Of a stretch of 10,708 nt of DNA, positions 1 to 5,368 are shown piece after piece. Below the pieces are notes generated by a model that saw only the letters and a list, made by a program, of their open reading frames with translations, was not told where the DNA came from and made no database searches. The stretch spans positions 1 through 10,708 of the forward strand of contig JAFUKK010000025.1 of NCBI GenBank assembly GCA_017473665.1, given 5' to 3'. Numbering within the stretch: position 1 is the stretch's first letter; the number at the start of each line of letters is the position of its first letter. A program made the position numbers and the translations under genes. Source of the stretch: Lachnospiraceae bacterium (GTDB lineage Bacteria > Bacillota > Clostridia > Lachnospirales > Lachnospiraceae).

Positions 1-30
1 AAATGACTAGTCGGGGCGATGGATTTGGTT

Positions 31-36
31 TATAAT
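31..36 (+). promoter_or_regulatory. possible -10 box upstream of the GGDEF gene
   Basis: A perfect TATAAT lies 70 bases before the start codon in an AT-rich stretch. No good -35 hexamer is seen 16-18 bases upstream (the sequence there is tagtcg) and there is no TGn extension, so this is only a plausible promoter. Bases 1-30 hold nothing else I can recognise. The gene's ribosome binding site, AAAGGAAGGGG, lies at about 88-98. Confidence 0.3.
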
Positions 37-105
37 TACAATAAGGGTATTTCTAATTAACATAAATATGGTTTTTGGCAACAGTAGGAAAGGAAGGGGA
101 ACAGA

Positions 106-2031
106 ATGGCAGGCAGATTAAAGAATATTGCGGTCTTGTGTACGGCCATTGACTCAGAAGCACAGATGCGAATGATTAAGGGCATCGAACGCTTTGGCCA
201 GGAGCATGGCTGTAATATTGCTGTTTTTACCTGGTTTACCGGTTTCTATGAAAAGGAAAAACATAATTTAGGCGAAGTAAATATTGTGAATCTACCGGAT
301 TTGAATTTGTTTGACGGTGTGATTCTGACAGCCAATGTACTTCATATTGAGTTTAACAAAAAACTGATATTTGATTTACTAAAGACTGTTAAAGTACCTG
401 TGGTGAGTATTGGAGCAAAGGTGGAAGGTTGCTATTATGTAGGAGCTGACACTTATAGAACCATGCGCGCATTAGTAGAGCACTTTGTGGTGGATCACGG
501 CATGCGCCGGTTACACTTTGTGACGGGTACCGAAGGAAATCAGGATTCGGAAGATCGTTTCCGGGCTTATAAGGATGTGCTGGAGGCGCACAATATCCCT
601 TTGGAAGAGGGGCGTGTGACGCAGGGAGATTTCTATATTGGTGGTGGAGAGAAGGCTGCAAAAGAGATTATTCATTATAATTTGTCATTCACGGAGGCAG
701 TTATTTGTGCCAATGATATTATGGAACTGAACCTTTGCAATTCCCTACAACAGAAGGGATATTCCATTCCTGTGGATGTGGCTGTATCCGGCTATGACCA
801 GACCCTGGAAGGGCAGCAGAGTATTCCCATGCTGACTACAGCTAAAATCTGTACGGACAAACAGGGGCAGGCGGCTTGTGAGCTGTTATTATCCCTTTCA
901 AAGGGAGAAGAGGTGCCCTCTGAGGTACTCATTGCTGACGAATTGGTTCTGGGAGAAAGCTGTGGCTGTGAACAATTGGATATACATAAGAGATACCAGG
1001 CCCAGCGGCGTACCATCGGTAAAGAGGCATTCCAGCGTAATGCTATTTTCTATATGCATAAGATGGAAAAGGATATTATGGAGGGGGATGAATTTCAGGA
1101 TTGGATTAACGCTCTGAAAAATTTTGTTATGAATATTGATCCTCCGGAGTTTTTCTATTGTGTAAATGAAGGGTTTGCGCAAAAGACTTTTGAGACCGGT
1201 ATTGCCGGCCAGGAGAGTATGACACGTCAGGAGAGACGGGACTATTCTGAGATGATAGATGTAAAGGTGGCATATCGTAACGGACAGTTTTTCACTAAAG
1301 GGCTGTTCCCGTCCAGATATGCACTAGACGAGCTTTTTAATGAAACGGAGGGCGGTAAGCTTTACATTTTCAATCCGGTTCATTATAAGGACCGGAATTA
1401 CGGATACTTTGTATTTGTAAACAGCCGTTTCCCCATAGATAATAATATGTATGTTACATGGCTTTTGAATATGGGGCATGCGATAGAGAATATCCGCAAG
1501 CAGAAGCTTCTCCATCATGCAGTAGAAGAGATGGATGAGATGTATGTGAGGGATTCCCTTACCGGTGTATACAATCGCTTTGGTATGGAACGTATTATAG
1601 ATGAACTGCTGAAAAAGAGCGGTGGACACGATAAGAAGCTTTTCCTTGCCTTTGCAGATGCAGACGGATTAAAGAAAATAAATGATAAATTTGGTCATGA
1701 AAAGGGTGATTTGATTATCCGCAATATGGCCCGTTGTTTGCAAGAAGCCCGTAAAGATTATGCGGTAGTGCGTTATGGCGGAGATGAATTCCTGGTAATG
1801 GGACTGGCAGAGGACTCCAATACACCGGATACCTATTGGCAGCGGGTGGAGCAGTTACGTCAGGAGTATAATCAGCAGGAACAGGAGTCCGGTTGTGTGC
1901 TGGATTTCAGTTACGGATATCAGCTGGTAGATTTGGAACCGGATACAAATGTGCTGGATTACGTGCGCTTGGCTGACCAGAGTATGTATGAGAATAAAAA
2001 GAAAAAGAAGCAGTGCAGAGGCGATAAATAA
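106..2031 (+). CDS. LacI-like sugar-binding sensor fused to GGDEF diguanylate cyclase
   Basis: A 641-residue cytoplasmic protein, with no signal peptide or membrane segment seen. Residues about 5-285 resemble the periplasmic-binding-protein fold of LacI-type regulators (KNIAVLCTAIDSEAQ start, VICANDIM, a LGESCGC end), but the usual N-terminal DNA-binding helix-turn-helix is absent. Residues about 290-460 form an uncharacterised, possibly GAF-like middle region. A helical linker (about 462-482) leads into a C-terminal GGDEF domain that starts at D483 (DSLTGVYNR) and carries an intact active-site G558-G-D-E-F562, so it should make c-di-GMP from two GTP. The inhibitory I-site is off-consensus: Arg is at the expected place (RKDY before AVVRYGGDEF) but the paired Asp is shifted by one. 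I infer that a sugar or similar small ligand controls the cyclase. A purine-rich ribosome binding site precedes the ATG. The gene ends at a hairpin shared with its convergent neighbour. Confidence 0.88.
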   Translation: MAGRLKNIAVLCTAIDSEAQMRMIKGIERFGQEHGCNIAVFTWFTGFYEKEKHNLGEVNIVNLPDLNLFDGVILTANVLHIEFNKKLIFDLLKTVKVPVVSIGAKVEGCYYVGADTYRTMRALVEHFVVDHGMRRLHFVTGTEGNQDSEDRFRAYKDVLEAHNIPLEEGRVTQGDFYIGGGEKAAKEIIHYNLSFTEAVICANDIMELNLCNSLQQKGYSIPVDVAVSGYDQTLEGQQSIPMLTTAKICTDKQGQAACELLLSLSKGEEVPSEVLIADELVLGESCGCEQLDIHKRYQAQRRTIGKEAFQRNAIFYMHKMEKDIMEGDEFQDWINALKNFVMNIDPPEFFYCVNEGFAQKTFETGIAGQESMTRQERRDYSEMIDVKVAYRNGQFFTKGLFPSRYALDELFNETEGGKLYIFNPVHYKDRNYGYFVFVNSRFPIDNNMYVTWLLNMGHAIENIRKQKLLHHAVEEMDEMYVRDSLTGVYNRFGMERIIDELLKKSGGHDKKLFLAFADADGLKKINDKFGHEKGDLIIRNMARCLQEARKDYAVVRYGGDEFLVMGLAEDSNTPDTYWQRVEQLRQEYNQQEQESGCVLDFSYGYQLVDLEPDTNVLDYVRLADQSMYENKKKKKQCRGDK

Positions 2032-2056
2032 TCTGGTCTGATTGCGTTGAAGTGAA

Positions 2057-2082
2057 AGAAGCCAATCCATGGATTGGCTTCT
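2057..2082. terminator. perfect 26-bp palindrome, shared terminator
   Basis: The sequence is perfectly self-complementary about its centre CCATGG (13-bp half arms). It lies in the 53-bp gap between two convergent stop codons. On the + strand it is followed by CTCTTTAT and on the - strand by a short T-rich stretch, so the U tracts are weak on both sides. In RNA the central bases must form the loop, leaving a stem of about 11 bp. It probably ends both the GGDEF and the amidohydrolase transcripts. Confidence 0.7.
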
Positions 2083-2084
2083 CT

Positions 2085-2939
2085 TTATACGTTAATATGT
2101 AACAGTTCTGTTGCATTTTTGTAGAAAATCTGTTCCTTTTCATCTGCAGTGAGCGGCGCACTGTTTACCAGGGCTACGGCATCCGCTTGTTCCTGCCAAG
2201 GAGAATCGGTGGCAAAGAGAATCTTATCAGTACCGTGTTTACGGGCAATGCGGGCAAAGTCCTCCGGGGTCAGATTGTGTTCTGCGATAGGAGTCTTATC
2301 CCATCCCGGTAAGGGTTCAATAGGCCCAAGGGAAAAAGCAGTGTCAAAATACACCGGAGCGCCGGTCAAGTCCCGTTCTACGTCATCCCAACAGCCCCAG
2401 CCTCCCATATGGGCCAGTACCAGCTTGGAGGGCTGCACTTCCTTCAATACCTGTAATACATGCTTCACGGAAGCGTAATCATGGTCATAAATACCGATAT
2501 CAATGCCTGCGTGGGTAATGACTATCATATCCAGTTCACTGGCAATGCTTATGATATTCATCATCTTAGAATGATTTAAATCCAACTTTTGATAGGCAGG
2601 ATGAATCTTGATTCCCTTGATGCCTGCTTTTTTCAGCCGGGTCAGCTCCTGACGTATCTGTGTATACTCCGGATGCATGCCGCCAAAGCATATGATACCT
2701 TGTGTATGCAACTGTTCCTTGGCTTCAATGAATTGGCTGTTTATCTTTTCCACCTGTTCCGGAGAGGTCATCACCGGAAGGTTCACGGAGTAATCCACGC
2801 CTCCCCGCTTCATTCCCTCCAACAGTCCGTTCATGCTTCCATCGCTGAAGGGCTTGCTGCAGGCCTCTCTAGCCAGACTGTTTACCACTTTCTGTGCAAT
2901 CTTATCCGGAAATGTATGTGTGTGCATGTCTATAATCAT
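2085..2939 (-). CDS. amidohydrolase-2 family metal-dependent hydrolase
   Basis: A 284-residue TIM-barrel hydrolase of the amidohydrolase superfamily (Pfam Amidohydro_2 type; a TatD-like relative is possible). Visible metal-site motifs, in order: H6-T-H8 at the N terminus (MHTHTFPD), K111-I-H113-P, H143 in ITHAG, H177 in LAHMGG, and D245 in FATDSPW, which is the usual acid that ends the metal shell. The length is normal for the family. Substrate cannot be read from sequence; members include decarboxylases and lactonases. No signal peptide is seen, so it is cytoplasmic. A strong site (AAGGAAAGAAGG) precedes the ATG. The gene is transcribed away from the large palindromic element, from a promoter starting about 26 bases outside the element's edge. 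It converges with the GGDEF gene across a shared terminator. Confidence 0.85.
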   Translation of the reverse strand: MIIDMHTHTFPDKIAQKVVNSLAREACSKPFSDGSMNGLLEGMKRGGVDYSVNLPVMTSPEQVEKINSQFIEAKEQLHTQGIICFGGMHPEYTQIRQELTRLKKAGIKGIKIHPAYQKLDLNHSKMMNIISIASELDMIVITHAGIDIGIYDHDYASVKHVLQVLKEVQPSKLVLAHMGGWGCWDDVERDLTGAPVYFDTAFSLGPIEPLPGWDKTPIAEHNLTPEDFARIARKHGTDKILFATDSPWQEQADAVALVNSAPLTADEKEQIFYKNATELLHINV

Positions 2940-2977
2940 GGTACTACCTTCTTTCCTTTGAATCTACCATCCTCTCT

Positions 2978-2986
2978 ATTATAGCA
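2978..2986 (-). promoter_or_regulatory. extended -10 promoter of the amidohydrolase gene
   Basis: Reading the minus strand gives TGC-TATAAT, a perfect extended -10 box, 38 bases upstream of the start codon. The -35 position (about 3001-3006, CTGGTT on the minus strand) is poor, as is common when a TGn extension is present. The edge of the large inverted repeat (3012) lies just behind this -35 region, so the element could influence the promoter. Confidence 0.6.
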
Positions 2987-3011
2987 CCATTTTCCCGGAT
3001 AACCAGCTCTT

Positions 3012-3632
3012 TTCTCCTTCCCCCCCCTGTCCCGTCCGCCTCCTGCCCTGTCCCACCCTTACACCCTGCCACGGGGTTTCTTCGTACTGTCTTGGGTTGA
3101 TTTTCAACAAACGAGCTTTTCGGTAAGGAACGGTGTCTTTTACCGAATGAACATTGTCCGCCTGCTGTATGTCCTGCAAAGACAGTTCGTAGGCTTGGTA
3201 ACAAATAATGGTCACCATATACTCCCCTGGGCATACGTTACGTGCCATCAGTTGTCTAAGCAAACGCGGTATATACTTGTGAATGGGACAGGCACGCGAA
3301 AACGGTACATCCTTGTACCGGTTTCGCTCATTTCGCATCCGTGCGAAATGTCCTTGTGACATAAGCGTTTGCTAAGACAACGGTATGGACACTCCACTTG
3401 TCATGCCCATGGAAGTATATGGTGACCATTATTTTGTTTCATTAAGGATGGGACTGTCTTTGCAGGACATATTGCAGGCGAAGACAATGTCCATCGTATA
3501 AAAGACCACCGTTGATAAACACTACCGAAAAGGCGTTTGTAAGAAAATCCCCAAGACAGAGAACGAAAACCCCGTGGCAGGGTGTAAGGGTGGGACAGGG
3601 CAGGAAGTGGACGGGACAGGGGGGAAGGAGAA
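3012..3632. repeat. large imperfect inverted repeat (about 620-bp palindromic element)
   Basis: Left arm 3012-3267 matches the reverse complement of right arm 3365-3632. The outer 65-70 bases are nearly identical. Further in are exact blocks such as 3169-3186 against 3453-3470 and 3204-3223 against 3414-3433, then GTTGTCT(A/T)AGCAAACGC at the inner edge. Between blocks the arms differ by substitutions and by 1-2 base indels, so they do not keep a common reading frame. The 97-nt centre folds into two small hairpins. The motif GGGACAGG occurs twice near each end (as CCTGTCCC in the left arm) and once in the centre. No target-site duplication is seen. It fills the gap between two divergently transcribed genes. 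It may be a non-autonomous mobile repeat, two head-to-head copies of a 260-bp repeat, or a structured RNA locus. I do not recognise the family. Confidence 0.85.
3296..3349. other. paired hairpins at the centre of the palindromic element
   Basis: Two hairpins lie side by side in the loop between the long arms. The first pairs 3296-3308 with 3315-3327 (GCGAAAACGGTAC with GTACCGGTTTCGC, one mismatch, 6-nt loop). The second pairs ATTTCGCA at 3330-3337 with TGCGAAAT at 3342-3349 (perfect, 4-nt loop TCCG). Two bases separate them. If the arms pair, these become a two-finger tip on a very long stem. Confidence 0.7.
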
Positions 3633-3674
3633 TGGCGATTATCTTGAAAAAGGTGTGTGCTACGGAGGAAAGTA

Positions 3675-3683
3675 TGGTAGAAT
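3675..3683 (+). promoter_or_regulatory. extended -10 promoter of the flavoprotein gene
   Basis: TGG-TAGAAT is an extended -10 box 38 bases before the start codon; no good -35 is seen. It is bracketed by GTGTGC (3655-3660) and its complement GCACAC (3695-3700), half-sites 40 bases apart centre to centre that could bind a regulator. The only other item between the palindromic element and the gene is the ribosome binding site AGGAGG at 3708-3713. Confidence 0.5.
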
Positions 3684-3721
3684 GAGAGGAGAATGCACAC
3701 TTTTGGTAGGAGGATGAAGAG

Positions 3722-4342
3722 ATGAAGGTTTTATTGATTAACGGAAGCCCTCATAGAGAGGGATGTACTTATATGGCGTTGAAGGAAGTGGCTACGACTC
3801 TGGAGCAGGAAGGGATTGCTACGGAGATTGTTTGGATTGAAAATAAACCTGTTGGAGGATGTATTGCCTGCGGTGGTTGCGGTAGAACCGGAAAATGTGT
3901 ATTTGATGATGCGGTAAACCGAATCAGGGAGAAATGTAAAGAAGCGGATGGATTTATTTTTGGTAGTCCTGTGCATTATGCGGCCATGAGTGGTAATATG
4001 AAGGGCTTTATGGACCGGTTGTTCTATTCCGGAGGCAGGGATTTTTATATGAAGCCTGCAGCATGTGTATTGTCTGCCCGTAGAGCAGGTACCACAGCGG
4101 CTTTTGATGAGATGATGAAATACTTCACTATTTCCCAGATGCCGGTAGTTTCCTCCAGATACTGGAATATGGTCCATGGTGCAGCGCCTGAGCAGGTGGC
4201 AGAGGATAAAGAAGGGCTGTTGACCATGCGCATTTTGGGCCGCAATATGGCTTATATGCTGAAATGTATGGAAGCCGGCAGAAAGGCGGGAGTAGAACTT
4301 CCTTCCCAGGAGCCGGTAGTGTTTACTAATTTTGTCAGATGA
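3722..4342 (+). CDS. flavodoxin-fold NAD(P)H:FMN reductase / iron-sulfur flavoprotein-like
   Basis: A 206-residue cytoplasmic protein. The N terminus MKVLLINGSPHREG is the phosphate-binding loop of the NADPH-dependent FMN reductase/flavodoxin-like family. GSPVHYAAMSGNMKGFMDR (residues about 81-99) is the second flavin-site signature. Cysteines 47, 50, 53 and 59 form C-x2-C-x2-C-x5-C, the compact cluster seen in iron-sulfur flavoproteins, so a [4Fe-4S] centre is plausible. A redox or stress role is inferred; the electron partner is unknown. AGGAGG lies 8 bases before the ATG. The gene starts 90 bases outside the palindromic element and its stop codon runs 8 bases into the convergent AraC gene, with no terminator in between. 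Family confidence is high; bound cluster and substrate are not shown. Confidence 0.85.
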   Translation: MKVLLINGSPHREGCTYMALKEVATTLEQEGIATEIVWIENKPVGGCIACGGCGRTGKCVFDDAVNRIREKCKEADGFIFGSPVHYAAMSGNMKGFMDRLFYSGGRDFYMKPAACVLSARRAGTTAAFDEMMKYFTISQMPVVSSRYWNMVHGAAPEQVAEDKEGLLTMRILGRNMAYMLKCMEAGRKAGVELPSQEPVVFTNFVR

Positions 4343-5219
4343 GTGTAGGCTGCAGACTCTTCCGATATTGGGAAGGGGTCATGCCCATGACTTTTAAGAA
4401 GGCTCGATTGAAATAACTGATATTGTTGAATCCGCAGGATAATGCAATATCGGTTATTTTTTTATTGCTTTGGGTCAGTTCCGTGCAGCTCTGTAATATA
4501 CGGTATCGCACCAGATAGCGAAAGGGCGAGGTGCCGGTCAGACGTTTAAAGCTGCGGCAGAATTCTCCTTCGCTCAAGGGAATCAAGGCTGCCAGTTCAC
4601 CAAGGTTTAGAGGCTCATTATAATGTTTATGGATATGTTGCATGCAGGGTGATAACTGTGCGGACAGGGTTTCTAATAGTCCGGGAGTTCTGATGCGGCT
4701 GATATGATGGGTGTATAGCTGATTCCAAATCAGTAGTGCAAGACCTCGTAAAGTCAGCTCTCCGGGCTTTTCTTCGGTAAAGACCTGCTGTAAATACTGC
4801 AGTACCTCTTTTTGCCAGGGAATTTCCTTATGTAGTGCAGTAGCAAAAAGCAGGCTGTTATGCAATGCCGGTAGCAGATAAGTATTGTAAGCATGGGTAT
4901 CAAAGGGGGACAGAATAAAGGTGGGGGACAGCACAAAAGCATGAAAGGTCACTTGTTCCGTTCCCAGGGCAGTAGCGTGGTGAAGGAGTCCCGGCGGAAT
5001 GAAAATGCCATCCCCGGCCTGCAAAGGAAAATTTTGATTTTCTATATGAAAAAGCACGTTGCCCTGGGTAAGATAGAGAAACTCCATTTCCTGATGCCAA
5101 TGGAGATAAAGGGCAGATTCGTAACCTGGTGGAACCTCAGTATAGTGTAGAGAGTAAGGTGCAGTATCGGTAATATGGGAAATGGATTCATACAATCCGG
5201 AATTATGGATGTTTTGCAT
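4335..5219 (-). CDS. AraC-family transcriptional regulator with cupin sensor domain
   Basis: A 294-residue regulator. The N-terminal cupin/AraC-binding domain shows YLHWHQEMEFLYLTQG (H40, H42, E46) and LQAGDGIFIPPGLLHHA (about 66-82), typical of sugar-responsive members. The C-terminal part (about 190-294) holds two helix-turn-helix motifs, the second being ITDIALSCGFNNISYFNRAF (from residue 255) followed by GMTPSQYRK, the classic AraC signature. It is divergent from the GH31-GH43 operon across a 149-bp gap and probably controls it in response to a sugar. AGGAGC lies 5 bases before the ATG. Its own promoter overlaps an inverted repeat, which suggests autoregulation. The last codons overlap the flavoprotein stop. 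Activator or repressor mode and inducer are not readable. Confidence 0.92.
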   Translation of the reverse strand: MQNIHNSGLYESISHITDTAPYSLHYTEVPPGYESALYLHWHQEMEFLYLTQGNVLFHIENQNFPLQAGDGIFIPPGLLHHATALGTEQVTFHAFVLSPTFILSPFDTHAYNTYLLPALHNSLLFATALHKEIPWQKEVLQYLQQVFTEEKPGELTLRGLALLIWNQLYTHHISRIRTPGLLETLSAQLSPCMQHIHKHYNEPLNLGELAALIPLSEGEFCRSFKRLTGTSPFRYLVRYRILQSCTELTQSNKKITDIALSCGFNNISYFNRAFLKVMGMTPSQYRKSLQPTLI

Positions 5220-5240
5220 GGGTCGCTCCTGATGGATTTG

Positions 5241-5298
5241 GTGTTAATAAAACCATAACACAAGCAATCCGATATATCAAGATAGTGTTAGTTTTGGG
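5241..5298. promoter_or_regulatory. candidate AraC operator: GTGTTA/TAACAC repeats
   Basis: GTGTTA (5241-5246) and TAACAC (5256-5261) form an inverted repeat with a 9-base spacer. A further GTGTTAGTTTT copy begins at 5285, oriented opposite to the AAAACCATAACAC version at 5249-5261. The sites lie between the divergent AraC and GH31 genes, and one covers the -10 box of the AraC promoter. This position fits a binding site for the regulator itself; binding is inference. Confidence 0.45.
5252..5280 (-). promoter_or_regulatory. promoter of the AraC regulator gene
   Basis: On the minus strand, TTGATA (5275-5280) and TATGGT (5252-5257) are separated by 17 bases, with a TGT extension in front of the -10. 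The box lies 32 bases upstream of the start codon and inside the inverted repeat at 5241-5261. Confidence 0.6.
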
Positions 5299-5329
5299 TG
5301 GAAAAATGCAAGAACTTGCCACTTCATCT

Positions 5330-5338
5330 TGCTATAAT
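5330..5338 (+). promoter_or_regulatory. extended -10 promoter of the GH31-GH43 operon
   Basis: TGC-TATAAT is a perfect extended -10 box 30 bases before the GH31 start codon. No good -35 box is seen (AAGAAC at 5310-5315), which fits a promoter needing an activator such as the divergent AraC protein. The GTGTTAGTTTT repeat at 5285 lies about 35 bases upstream of the -10. Confidence 0.6.
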
Positions 5339-5368
5339 TAAATCAAAAAAGCGTACTTGGAGGTACTT

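Noticed and set aside
1..105. c-di-GMP or other riboswitch before the GGDEF gene
   Set aside because: I looked for conserved riboswitch cores and paired stems and saw none; the region is simply AT-rich.
3147..3359. Plus-strand 70-codon open frame in the left arm
   Set aside because: It shares NNGHHILPWA with a right-arm frame only because the DNA is repeated; there is no ribosome binding site and no recognisable domain.
2979..3362. Minus-strand 127-codon open frame through the left arm of the palindrome
   Set aside because: No ribosome binding site before its ATG; it begins in the hairpin centre, reads through the promoter of the amidohydrolase gene, and the matching frame in the right arm is broken by stops and 1-2 base indels. 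It could be a decayed gene fragment but I cannot support it as coding.
3003..3641. Target-site duplication flanking the palindromic element
   Set aside because: Flanks (ccagctctt on the left, tggcgatta on the right) do not match, so classical cut-and-paste insertion is not supported.
3632..3685. Short plus-strand peptide frame (MAIILKK start) just after the element
   Set aside because: The purine-rich AAGGAG abuts the ATG with one base spacing, and the frame overlaps the flavoprotein promoter.
3401..3700. Minus-strand 99-codon open frame in the right arm
   Set aside because: Composition is unlike a folded protein (runs of Ser, Pro, Leu), it crosses the flavoprotein promoter, and it has no support from the left arm frame.
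5357..5368. Upstream TTG start for GH31 adding four residues
   Set aside because: The TTG overlaps the GGAGG that serves the ATG at 5369.
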